From contig NZ_UIDD01000011.1 of NCBI RefSeq assembly GCF_900497695.1, positions 186,001 to 250,000 of the forward strand: a stretch of 64,000 nucleotides of DNA. The letters run 5' to 3'. The position numbers and the translations under genes are program-made. Below the pieces are notes generated by a model. That model had not been told where the DNA came from, did not search any database, and worked only from the letters and a program-made list of their open reading frames with translations. The DNA is from Pseudomonas wadenswilerensis (GTDB lineage: Bacteria; Pseudomonadota; Gammaproteobacteria; Pseudomonadales; Pseudomonadaceae). Numbering within the stretch: the first letter of the stretch is position 1; each line of letters begins with the position of its first letter. Of this stretch, positions 41,618 through 49,871 are shown in pieces.

Positions 41618-42316
41618 ATGAACAGCCCAATTCTTGTCACCGGAGCCAGCCAGCGAGTCGGGCTGGCGCTGGCCCTGAACCTGGCGCAGGCCGGCCATAC
41701 CGTGGTCAGCGCCAGCCGCAGCAAAAGCCCCGAGGCCGCGCACCCGAACATCATCCAGTTCCAGGCCGACCTGTGCCAGGAAGACGAGCGCCTGGCTCTG
41801 ATCGAACACCTGCAAGGCAACTACGACGGCCTGCGCGCCATCGTGCACAACGCCTCGTTGTGGCTCGACGATGACCTGGCCAACCTCAATACCATGTTCA
41901 AGCTGCACGTCGAGGCGCCCTACCACCTGAACCTGGCCCTGGGCGAGCAACTGGCCAAGGTGGACAAGGCCGACATTATCCATATCTGCGACGAGACCTC
42001 CTCGCGCGGCAGCGGCAGCCATATCGGCTATGCCGCGACCAAGGCCGCCCTGCAGAACATGGTGCTGTCGTTCGCCGCCAAGTACGCGCCGAACATTCGC
42101 GTCAACGCGATCCTGCCGGGCTTGCTGATCCTCAAAGAGAACAGCGACGAGGCCTACCGCCAGCAAACCCTGAAAAAGGCCCTGCTGGAATTCGAACCCG
42201 GCGCCCAGCCGCTGATTGATGCCGTGCGCTTTCTGCTCGACAGCCAATACAGCACCGGCAGCAACCTGGTCATCAACGGTGGCCGCCACCTGAAAAACCG
42301 CATCGCGGTAGACTGA
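41618..42316 (+). CDS. folM: Dihydromonapterin reductase
   Basis: A 232-residue short-chain dehydrogenase. The motif TGASQRVGLALALNLAQAG and the catalytic YxxxK (HIGYAATKAAL) are present, and the segment HNASLWLDDD and GLLILKENSDEAY are FolM-like. FolM makes tetrahydromonapterin, the pterin cofactor of phenylalanine hydroxylase in Pseudomonas. The ATG at 41618 is preferred over an upstream TTG. Confidence 0.85.
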   Translation: MNSPILVTGASQRVGLALALNLAQAGHTVVSASRSKSPEAAHPNIIQFQADLCQEDERLALIEHLQGNYDGLRAIVHNASLWLDDDLANLNTMFKLHVEAPYHLNLALGEQLAKVDKADIIHICDETSSRGSGSHIGYAATKAALQNMVLSFAAKYAPNIRVNAILPGLLILKENSDEAYRQQTLKKALLEFEPGAQPLIDAVRFLLDSQYSTGSNLVINGGRHLKNRIAVD

Positions 42317-42340
42317 GCTACCGCTGTCACGAGAACGTCC

Positions 42341-42637
42341 ATGAACGATCAACAGAAACTCGAACTTGAAGCCGCCGCCTTCCGCCGCCTGGTTGCCCAC
42401 CTGGACAGCCGCAAGGACGTGCAGAACATCGATCTGATGAACCTTGCCGGCTTCTGCCGCAACTGCCTGTCCAAATGGTACAAGGCCGCCGCCGATGAAA
42501 AGCAGATCGAGCTGAGCATGGATGAGGCCCGCGAAGTGGTCTACGGCATGCCCTACGCCGAATGGAAATCCCTTTACCAGCAAGAAGCCAGCGCCGAACA
42601 ACAAGCGGCGTTCGCCAAAGGAAAGCCCAATGACTGA
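42341..42637 (+). CDS. DUF1244-family protein
   Basis: A 98-residue protein of the DUF1244 family (VQNIDLMNLAGFCRNCLSKWY with a Cys pair, EVVYGMPYAEWK). It overlaps the HopJ-family gene by 8 bases, and the two are typically neighbours in Pseudomonas. Function unknown. Confidence 0.88.
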   Translation: MNDQQKLELEAAAFRRLVAHLDSRKDVQNIDLMNLAGFCRNCLSKWYKAAADEKQIELSMDEAREVVYGMPYAEWKSLYQQEASAEQQAAFAKGKPND

Positions 42638-42971
42638 TCTCAATACCCTGCGCGCCAGCCTGAAGTCCGGCGAGCACATCTTCGCCGATACCCTGGCCTT
42701 CATCGCCGAGCACTACGCCTACCAGCCACAAGCCTTCAACAACGGCGGCGTAGACAACGCTGCCGGGCAGAACGAAGGTTCGTGCAAGACCCTGGGCCTG
42801 GCCTTGCTCGAAGGCCTGAGCAATGAAGAAGCTTTGCTGGCGTTCGGCGAACACTACCGCTCGGTGCTGGCCACCCCGCAAGGCAGCGACCACGGCAACA
42901 TCCGCGCGCTGATCGAGCATGGCCTGGCCGGAGTCAAATTCGCCGAGCAGCCGCTCAAGCGCCTGGGCTGA
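42630..42971 (+). CDS. HopJ-family protein
   Basis: A 113-residue protein of the HopJ family, a name derived from a P. syringae type III effector candidate although most members are in non-pathogens. HIFADTLAFIAEHYAYQPQAF and NEGSCKTLGLALLEGLSNEEALL are the family core. The start at 42630 overlaps the DUF1244 stop by 8 bases. The 3' end overlaps the convergent hydrolase gene by 17 bases. No type III secretion genes are in the window, so an effector role is not implied. Confidence 0.87.
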   Translation: MTDLNTLRASLKSGEHIFADTLAFIAEHYAYQPQAFNNGGVDNAAGQNEGSCKTLGLALLEGLSNEEALLAFGEHYRSVLATPQGSDHGNIRALIEHGLAGVKFAEQPLKRLG

Positions 42972-43899
42972 TCAAACGCCCCGGTGTACCTTCGGCCAGT
43001 TGCCCCTGCTGCAGCCAGTGCAGGGCAATTGGCCAGAGCCTGGGCTGGAAGCGACTGTGGAAAAAGGCGAAATGGCCGATCCGGCTCTCGTCGATATCGC
43101 CAGGGGCGATGCGCAGATGGCTGCGCTCACTGGCCTCGAAGTACCCCAGTAATCGCTCGATGGCGGCAACCGTGCCGAACGGATCGTCGCTCAGGCTGAT
43201 GGCCAGGGTCCTGGCCCTGACCCGAGCGAAGGGTAAATCAACCAGCGCCCGTGCACTCGGACGTTGCTCATAGGCTGCAGACGGCGTGCTCCAGTCCTGC
43301 ACCACCCCGGCCGGGGTATCCTCCAGCCAGCCCAGGCGCTTGCCGGGAAAATAACCGAACACCCGCGTCAGCAACGGCATCAGTACGTGCCATTTGCCGA
43401 ACAGTTGCCAGCGGCTGTCGGCGGCATAATCGCGCCAGTAGGCAAACTGCGCGCCCACCGTCACCAGCCTGCGCAGCTGATCAGCCGAAGGCGCCAGCCC
43501 CGCCGCACAACCTCCAAAACTGTGACCGACCACGTCGATCGGCTGGCCGGGAAACAGGCGTTGGGCACGTTGCAGCATGGCTTCGAAATCCAGCGCGCCC
43601 CAGTCGGTCCAGGAGGCCTTGAAGTGGCGCATGGACGCCGGGCGCGACTCACCGATGCCGCGATAGTCATAGGTGATGACCTCGAAGCCATGGGCGAACA
43701 GATACTGGGCAAAGCGGGCGTAGTAGCTGCAGCGCACCGAAGTGGCGGCGTTGATGATCACCAGCGGGCGCGTAGCGTCCGGCACCTGGTGGCGCCAACA
43801 GAAACCGCCGAGGGAGTATCCGTCGGCGGTTGTTTCGCGAAAGGCCTGGCCGCTGTTGCTGGCAACGGGCAAAACCGGGAATGCTTCGAGACTGCTCAT
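42955..43899 (-). CDS. Alpha/beta hydrolase
   Basis: A 314-residue serine hydrolase. VITYDYRGIGESRP precedes the nucleophile elbow VVGHSFGG (GHSFG), and an Asp (SLSDDPFG) and a His (SRIGHFAFF) provide the other triad members. Probable esterase or lysophospholipase-like; the substrate is unknown. It starts 9 bases after the GNAT gene and likely shares its transcript. Confidence 0.82.
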   Translation of the reverse strand: MSSLEAFPVLPVASNSGQAFRETTADGYSLGGFCWRHQVPDATRPLVIINAATSVRCSYYARFAQYLFAHGFEVITYDYRGIGESRPASMRHFKASWTDWGALDFEAMLQRAQRLFPGQPIDVVGHSFGGCAAGLAPSADQLRRLVTVGAQFAYWRDYAADSRWQLFGKWHVLMPLLTRVFGYFPGKRLGWLEDTPAGVVQDWSTPSAAYEQRPSARALVDLPFARVRARTLAISLSDDPFGTVAAIERLLGYFEASERSHLRIAPGDIDESRIGHFAFFHSRFQPRLWPIALHWLQQGQLAEGTPGRLISPGA

Positions 43900-43908
43900 C
43901 GACCTCTG

Positions 43909-44595
43909 TTATGCCGAAGCCGCTACCTGCGGTGCAGGGACCTTGCGCAAGCCGCTCAGTCGCGACCCATCGTAGCGGGTTTCGCGAAACAGGCGCCAGC
44001 GTCCGAACAATCCGTACACGTGCATAGCTCGACCCTGCTCGTGATAGCCCATGCGCAGGTGCAGTTTGAGCGCCGGAATATTATGGGTTTCGCAGACATC
44101 CACTACCTTGTCGCAGCCTTTGGCGCGCATGGCCTCCCACAAGCTGATCTGGGCATCCACCGACAGGCGGGTACCGAAGTAGGCGCGGATCATCTCGCCG
44201 CCGAATTCAAAGAACTCACCGGGCTTCACCGGAAAGGTGCAGCCGTAATAATGACGGTCGTGATAGTCGCGCATGCTGCCGAAGATGAACGCCACGGCAT
44301 CGCCCTGCTCATCCAGGTACATGTGCCCGGTGTGGCCTTCGGCGGCCAGCTCGCGCATGGTCTGTACGCGGTCGCCGAAGTGGCGGGCGAAGGCGTCGGC
44401 GTTCTCCGGGGTGATTTCCACCAGGCGTACCGCAGGATGGTCGCGCAGGTTGTGAGGCGCAACCGGGCTGATCAGGTCGCGTTCCATCCACAGTAACTCC
44501 CAATGGAAGAAGATGTAACGCTCACACAGGGTTTTCAGGGTTTTCTGCAAACCCTTCTGCCTGATCCGCTCTTTTAGTTTTTGCAGTCCACTCAT
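43909..44595 (-). CDS. GNAT-like N-acetyltransferase
   Basis: A 228-residue protein. The region HTGHMYLDEQGDAVAFIFGSM through ALKLHLRMGYHEQGRAMHVYGLFGRWRL resembles a GNAT acetyltransferase. The N-terminus is basic and helical (LKERIRQKGLQKTLKTL). Upstream of the hydrolase in a likely two-gene operon. No specific substrate can be given. Confidence 0.78.
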   Translation of the reverse strand: MSGLQKLKERIRQKGLQKTLKTLCERYIFFHWELLWMERDLISPVAPHNLRDHPAVRLVEITPENADAFARHFGDRVQTMRELAAEGHTGHMYLDEQGDAVAFIFGSMRDYHDRHYYGCTFPVKPGEFFEFGGEMIRAYFGTRLSVDAQISLWEAMRAKGCDKVVDVCETHNIPALKLHLRMGYHEQGRAMHVYGLFGRWRLFRETRYDGSRLSGLRKVPAPQVAASA

Positions 44596-44723
44596 AGCAC
44601 CTCCTGACCAAACCTTGGCGGTTGAAAAAGGGCATGTAAAGAGTGGTATAGATCAGCGCGGCGGCGGGAATATCAAAAGGCCAGTGGCAGACTTGTTTCA
44701 AATTGTGTTTCGAGGATGAAACT

Positions 44724-44756
44724 GTTGCCGCACCCGGGGAAAACAGGTGCGGCAAC
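44724..44756 (-). terminator. Hairpin after fabV
   Basis: GTTGCCGCACC / GGTGCGGCAAC, an 11-base perfect stem with an 11-base loop, 21 bases after the fabV stop. A weak T-run follows on the minus strand. Confidence 0.6.
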
Positions 44757-44776
44757 AAACGCTTAGCGAGGGCTGA

Positions 44777-45976
44777 TTACAGCTCGATGCAGTCAAACCG
44801 TACGTCGGTAGCCACATCGGCGTCATAGTCAACATCCTGACGCTCGAAACCGAACAGGTTGAGGAACTGCTTCTTGTAACCGGCGTAGTCGGTAATTTCG
44901 AACAGGTTCTCGGTGGTCACCTGCGGCCACAGGGCCTTGCAGGCATCCTGTACGTCGTCACGCAGTTCCCAGTCGTCCAGGCGCAGGCGGCCTTCTTCGT
45001 CCAGCGCCGCTGGCGCGCCATCGGCACGGTACAGGCGGTCACGGAACAGACGATCGAGCTGGTCCTGGGTACCTTCGTGAACGTTCTTTTCCTTCATGAT
45101 CTTGAAGACCATCGACAGGTACAGCGGCATCACCGGGATGGCCGAGCTGGCCTGAGTAACGACGGACTTCAGTACCGCGACATTGGCGCCACCACCGACC
45201 TTCTTCTCCAGGCGCTTGGCGGTTTGATCCAGGTCCATCTTGGCCTTGCCCAGGGCGCCGTGCCAGTAGATCGGCCAGGTGATTTCGGTACCAATGTAGC
45301 TGAAGGCCACGGTGCGCGCTTGTGGCGCCAGAACGCCGGCGGCGTCCAGGGCGTCGATCCACAGTTGCCAGTCCTGGCCACCCATGACGGTGACGGTGTC
45401 GGCAATTTCCTGCTCGCTGGCAGGCTCGATGGACGCCTCGATGATGGTGTCCTTGTTGGTGTCGATGGCGGTCGACTTGTACGGCTGGCCGATTGGCTTG
45501 AGCGCCGAGCGCACCAGTTCGCCGGTCTGTGGCAACTTGCGCACTGGCGAAGCCAACGAGTAGACCACCAGGTCGACCTGGCCGCCCATTTCGCTCTTGA
45601 TCAGCTCGATGACCTTGGCCCGCGCTTCATCGGAGAATGCGTCACCGTTGATCGACTTGCTGTACAGGCCTTCGGCCTTGGCGAACTTGTCGAAAGCGGC
45701 AGAGTTGTACCAGCCCGCGGTGCCGGCCTTGGTTTCAGTGCCCGGCTTTTCGAAGAACACGCCCAGGGTATCGGCCTTGAAACCGAAGGCGGCAGTGATG
45801 CGCGCTGCCAGGCCGTAACCGCTGGAAGCACCGATCACCAGCACCTTTTTCGGACCATCCTCGCGCACGCCCTGCTTGCGGGTGGCTTCGATCTGATCAC
45901 GTACGTTCAGCTCGCAACCGGTCGGGTGCGTAGTGGTGCAGATAAAACCGCGGACTTTGGGATGGATGATGGCCAA
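44777..45976 (-). CDS. fabV: Enoyl-[acyl-carrier-protein] reductase FabV
   Basis: A 399-residue NADH-dependent enoyl reductase of fatty-acid elongation. VIGASSGYGLAARI binds NADH, and the catalytic Tyr-x8-Lys is in IYWHGALGKAK. VYSLASPVRK and the C-terminal TDYAGYKKQFLNLFGF fit the family. FabV is known to make Pseudomonas resistant to triclosan. Single-gene transcription unit with its own hairpin downstream. Confidence 0.96.
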   Translation of the reverse strand: MAIIHPKVRGFICTTTHPTGCELNVRDQIEATRKQGVREDGPKKVLVIGASSGYGLAARITAAFGFKADTLGVFFEKPGTETKAGTAGWYNSAAFDKFAKAEGLYSKSINGDAFSDEARAKVIELIKSEMGGQVDLVVYSLASPVRKLPQTGELVRSALKPIGQPYKSTAIDTNKDTIIEASIEPASEQEIADTVTVMGGQDWQLWIDALDAAGVLAPQARTVAFSYIGTEITWPIYWHGALGKAKMDLDQTAKRLEKKVGGGANVAVLKSVVTQASSAIPVMPLYLSMVFKIMKEKNVHEGTQDQLDRLFRDRLYRADGAPAALDEEGRLRLDDWELRDDVQDACKALWPQVTTENLFEITDYAGYKKQFLNLFGFERQDVDYDADVATDVRFDCIEL

Positions 45977-46147
45977 TGTCTGTACCTCGTCAGTGAATTT
46001 GCTGAGGGAGCCGAATCGCGTGGACTCGAGGTTCCGTTTGCTGTGAGGGTGAGACTACACCCGCAGCGTTGCCGACACATCCGGCCCCCTGGAATCCTTC
46101 AGGGCGCTACTTTGTCACAGCGCGGAAAACTTCAGCAACCGCTGATC

Positions 46148-48178
46148 TCAGACCCGGAACGCACCGATCAGGCGCTTGAGCTCCAGCACCTGGGTCGACA
46201 GCTTGCGGCTGGCGTCTTCGGTCTGGTGCGCGCCCTGGGTGGTGTTTTCCGCCGCCCGGTTGATCTCGACAATGTTCTGGTCGATATCGTGGGCCACCGC
46301 CGTCTGCTGCTCCACCGCCGCGGCGATCTGCTGGTTCTGGTCGACGATACTGCCAATGGCGCCAAGGATGTTCTCCAGCGCCTGCTGCACCTGCTGCGAT
46401 TCGCCAACCGTGCCCGAGGCCATCTGATGGCTGCTGTCCATGGCCTTGACGGCGGCCCCTACACCGCCCTGCAGGCGCGAGATCATCTGCTCGATCTCTT
46501 CGGTAGACTGCTGGGTACGCTTGGCCAGGGTGCGCACTTCATCGGCGACCACGGCAAAACCGCGGCCCTGCTCGCCCGCCCGGGCCGCCTCGATGGCGGC
46601 GTTGAGGGCCAGCAGGTTGGTCTGTTCGGCGATGCTCTTGATCACCTCCAGCACCCGGCTGATGGCCTGGCTGTCACTGGCCAGCTGGTTGATCACCGCC
46701 ACCGACTGGTCGATCTCACCGGCCAGGCGGGCGATATTGCCCTGCTGGGTCTCGACCAGGCCGCGCCCGCTGACGGTTTCCTGGTTGACGCTATGGGCGC
46801 TGCTGACCGCCGCCGCAGCGCTGCGCGCCACTTCCTGGGCGGTGGCCGACATCTGGTTCATGGCCGTGGCCACCTGCTCGATCTGCCCGCGCTGGCCGCT
46901 GACCGCCTGGTTGCTGCGCGCCGATACCGCATGCACCTGCTCGGCCTGACGCTCGACCTCGGCGACGGTGTGACCGACCTGTTCAATCAGGTCATGGATG
47001 CGCCGCACGGTGCCGTTGAACACCTGACCCAACTCGCCCAGTTCATCGTGGCTGCTGGCCTGGAAATTGACCGTCATGTCGCCGGCCGCGACCTTGTCCA
47101 TTACCGCGCCAAGGCTCTTCAGCGTGTTGCGGGTCGAGGCATAGAAGCCGCTATACAGGTAGACGATCAGCAGGAATACGGCGGCCAGCGCCGACACCAG
47201 CAAAATCATGTGCAAACGGTGCTCGGCCAGGCGCTGCTCGAGCTGCTGGCCGAGAAACTCGCCAATGGCGGTATTGAGCGTGTAGGTCTGTTCCATCAAG
47301 CCGCTAATCTGCTTGTAGAACCCCGGCCACGGCGCATCGAGGGTGTCGGCCACCACCACCTGTTCTTCGATCAGTTCGCTGGCTTGCTTGAGCGACGCCT
47401 GACTGCTGCTGGCCAGGCTGCCGAGCCTGGCTTGCGCGCCAGGCTCGGTGGCCAGCGCCTCATCCAGGCGGATGGCATAGTCAGCGCCGAGCTTTTCCAG
47501 CTTCAACAACAGGTCATCGAAGCGGGCGCTGGAAGCCGAATTGACAAAACCCTGGCCTAGCGAATACGAGCCGATGGCCCGCCCTTCGCCGAGGGTCTGG
47601 GTCACTTGCGGGGTCACCGTGGTCATCAGCTCGCTGAGCTGGCGGATCGCCGAGTCGCTGTCCTGGCTAAGCCCGGCCTGGCTGGCAATCACCTTGCTCA
47701 GTACCTGGGCCTGGCCCAGCAGCTTGTCGAACAGCGCCACCTTGCTCAACAGCGAAGTCTCGCTCTGAGCGGCCTTGAGGGTATCGAGCATCTCGCTGCG
47801 CTTGTCGTCGAAGGCCTTGGCCTGGGCCTCGTCACCGGTCATTGCAATCAAGCCGGACAAGCGGCTCTGCACCTGTTGCTCGATGCTGGCGATCTGCGCC
47901 TCGACGTCCTCGGCCTTGCCCGACTGGCCGAGCACGGCGTTGATCTGCACCAGGTTGCCGAGGGTTTCCACATCGCCGCGCAAGGCCAGGCTGCCGCCCA
48001 GCAGTTCCAGGCTCTGCAGCTCGGTACGGGTGGCATGGAACTGCGCATAGGAATCGCGGACCAGGTAGTAGTTGGTCACCAGCATGGGCAGGAAAAACAA
48101 AATACTGATCAGGCTGAACTTCATCCCGAAGCTCAGGCGGTTCATCAGCGCGATGGCCGGATACAACAGGCTCTTCAA
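46148..48178 (-). CDS. Methyl-accepting chemotaxis protein (TTG start)
   Basis: A 676-residue chemoreceptor. TM1 is near residues 19-37 (FSLISILFFLPMLVTNYYLV), followed by a periplasmic sensor region, TM2 (HMILLVSALAAVFLLIVYLY), a HAMP domain and a signalling domain with the hairpin core (ALNAAIEAARAGEQGRGFAVVADEVRTLA). The sensor class is not clear. I start it at a TTG at 48178 because CGGAGGG lies 8 bases upstream and the family begins (M/L)KSLLYPAIALMNRL; earlier in-frame codons come from a REP repeat. The next ATG is at 48145. Confidence 0.9.
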   Translation of the reverse strand: MKSLLYPAIALMNRLSFGMKFSLISILFFLPMLVTNYYLVRDSYAQFHATRTELQSLELLGGSLALRGDVETLGNLVQINAVLGQSGKAEDVEAQIASIEQQVQSRLSGLIAMTGDEAQAKAFDDKRSEMLDTLKAAQSETSLLSKVALFDKLLGQAQVLSKVIASQAGLSQDSDSAIRQLSELMTTVTPQVTQTLGEGRAIGSYSLGQGFVNSASSARFDDLLLKLEKLGADYAIRLDEALATEPGAQARLGSLASSSQASLKQASELIEEQVVVADTLDAPWPGFYKQISGLMEQTYTLNTAIGEFLGQQLEQRLAEHRLHMILLVSALAAVFLLIVYLYSGFYASTRNTLKSLGAVMDKVAAGDMTVNFQASSHDELGELGQVFNGTVRRIHDLIEQVGHTVAEVERQAEQVHAVSARSNQAVSGQRGQIEQVATAMNQMSATAQEVARSAAAAVSSAHSVNQETVSGRGLVETQQGNIARLAGEIDQSVAVINQLASDSQAISRVLEVIKSIAEQTNLLALNAAIEAARAGEQGRGFAVVADEVRTLAKRTQQSTEEIEQMISRLQGGVGAAVKAMDSSHQMASGTVGESQQVQQALENILGAIGSIVDQNQQIAAAVEQQTAVAHDIDQNIVEINRAAENTTQGAHQTEDASRKLSTQVLELKRLIGAFRV

Positions 48179-48236
48179 GGGTGGTGCCCTCCGATTCTTA
48201 TTGTTTTTACGGTTCCTGCCTTTGCACCATCCTCTG

Positions 48237-48260
48237 TAGGAGCGGGCTTGCCCCGCGATT
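48237..48260. repeat. Single REP element
   Basis: TAGGAGCGGGCTTGCCCCGC, matching the other REP units in the window, between the chemoreceptor start and ampE. Confidence 0.8.
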
Positions 48261-48395
48261 GCGGCTTGCACCCCCACAGTGGCACAAGGCCACCGAACGT
48301 ATTCAGCAACACCTGTATAGCGCATATCGGATCGGGGGTTTGTAACTTAAGGTTAACCGCCAGCGGAGCGACCAACGGCCGCTCCGCGATGGGCT

Positions 48396-49229
48396 TCAGC
48401 CGAGCACTGTCCACAGGGCGAAACAGGCGTACCAGAGCACTGCCGAGCGCAGCAGCAACTCCCACAGGTTGTCCAGCCCGAGCAGGCCGTCGGGGCCCGC
48501 CGAAGTGCTGGCGGGCAGGTCACCCGCGACGCGGCCGACCGAGCCGATCAGGCCGGCGGCGCTGATGTGCCAGTTCAGTAGCTCGTGCAGCATCACCCGG
48601 CTGACCGCAACGAAGTTGCCGACCAGGGCGAAACTTACGCCCAGCACGCGCACGGGTGCCCAGTCAAAGGCGTGGCGCAGTTGCAAGGCATGGTCGCGCA
48701 GCGTAGGTGTCCGTGCATGCCCGGCGGTCAGGGCCAGCAGCCGATAAGCCAGGGCTGCGGCCGGACCGAGCAGGAAATACCAGAAAATCACCGCAAAAAA
48801 GCTCTGGTAGGCCTGCCACAGCAGGTTGCCCTGCACCCGTTCCAGCAAGGCCTGGGCATTGTCGGCGGTCAAACCCAGGTCGCGTTCGGCGACATGCACC
48901 GCTGCTTGCTCGTCGCCGCGCCGCCAGGCGTCGCGAAACGGTCCTTGCGCTGCCTTGATGTCGCCACGGCCGAGGCTGTAGATCAGCACCAGCAGGTGCA
49001 CCGGCAAGGCCAGCAAGCCATAGGCCACCGGCTCCAGCACGTGCAGGAGCAAGGCCAGCAGCGCCACCGGCAGCAGCACCAGGATGATCAGTACCCACCA
49101 GGGATGGCGCCTGCCGTCACGTTCAAGGCGGGCAAGCTCGGTAACGAAAAAACCATCGCGTTGCAGACGCTGGCGCAAGGCCGAGAACTTCTCGAACCAC
49201 AGCACCAGCAACAGCACCAGAAAACTCAT
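48396..49229 (-). CDS. ampE: AmpE inner-membrane protein
   Basis: A 277-residue integral membrane protein with about four or five helices. FLVLLLVLWFEKFSALRQRLQ, VHLLVLIYSLGRGD and YQSFFAVIFWYFLLGPAAALAYRLL fit AmpE, which is linked with AmpD in control of beta-lactamase induction. It overlaps ampD by 4 bases. Confidence 0.92.
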   Translation of the reverse strand: MSFLVLLLVLWFEKFSALRQRLQRDGFFVTELARLERDGRRHPWWVLIILVLLPVALLALLLHVLEPVAYGLLALPVHLLVLIYSLGRGDIKAAQGPFRDAWRRGDEQAAVHVAERDLGLTADNAQALLERVQGNLLWQAYQSFFAVIFWYFLLGPAAALAYRLLALTAGHARTPTLRDHALQLRHAFDWAPVRVLGVSFALVGNFVAVSRVMLHELLNWHISAAGLIGSVGRVAGDLPASTSAGPDGLLGLDNLWELLLRSAVLWYACFALWTVLG

Positions 49230-49792
49230 GTTTCACTCTCCTTGTCCTTGAGGCCGGCGCGGTAGCGCGGCCAGTCAAAAGCGCTACCCGGGTCGGTCTT
49301 GCGTCCCGGAGCAATATCGCTGTGGCCCTGAATCCGTTCAGTGCCAATGGCCGGCCAGGCATCCTGGATCTGCCGGGTCAATGCTTGCAGCGCCTGATAC
49401 TGGGCATCGGTGAAAGGCAGCTCGTCGGTGCCTTCAAGCTCGATACCGATGGAAAAATCGTTGCATGCCTCGCGCCCCTCGAAACAGGACACCCCGGCAT
49501 GCCAGGCGCGGTCCAGACAGGAGACAAACTGAGTGACCTCGCCGTCACGCTCAATAAGAAAATGCGCCGACACACGCAGGTGCTTGATACCTTCGAAATA
49601 CGGGTGTTCGCAGGCATCCAGGCGGTTCTGAAAGAACTCCTGGACCTTGCCGGTCCCAAATTGCGCCGGCGGCAGGCTGATATTGTGGATAACCAGCAGG
49701 GAGATGACTTCACCCTCGGCGCGGGCATTGCAGTTGGGTGAAGGACAGTGGCGGACGCCGGCGAACCAGCCAGTAGCGCGGTCCAGTTGCAT
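49226..49792 (-). CDS. ampD: 1,6-anhydro-N-acetylmuramyl-L-alanine amidase AmpD
   Basis: A 188-residue cytosolic amidase that cleaves peptide from anhydro-muropeptides during cell-wall recycling. Zn ligands lie in LLVIHNISLPP and GHSDIAPGRKTDPG. The ATG at 49792 follows AGGA and begins the usual N-terminus (MQLDRATGWFAGVRHCPSPN). Loss of AmpD raises ampC expression in related bacteria. First gene of ampDE. Confidence 0.95.
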   Translation of the reverse strand: MQLDRATGWFAGVRHCPSPNCNARAEGEVISLLVIHNISLPPAQFGTGKVQEFFQNRLDACEHPYFEGIKHLRVSAHFLIERDGEVTQFVSCLDRAWHAGVSCFEGREACNDFSIGIELEGTDELPFTDAQYQALQALTRQIQDAWPAIGTERIQGHSDIAPGRKTDPGSAFDWPRYRAGLKDKESET

Positions 49793-49871
49793 AGAAAATC
49801 CTGAGACACGGGGGCACGGGCTCAGTATGCCCCGTGGTGGCGCTGGATGCATCGTTAAAACGCGTAGGAAT

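Noticed and set aside
42630..42971. HopJ protein as a type III secreted effector
   Set aside because: No type III secretion gene or hrp box is in the window, and the family is widespread in non-pathogens.
45077..47560. 827-codon plus-strand frame opposite fabV and the chemoreceptor
   Set aside because: Same reason: a shadow frame of GC-rich genes.
48179..48325. N-terminal extension of the chemoreceptor to an ATG at 48325
   Set aside because: It is translated from REP sequence and lacks a ribosome binding site.
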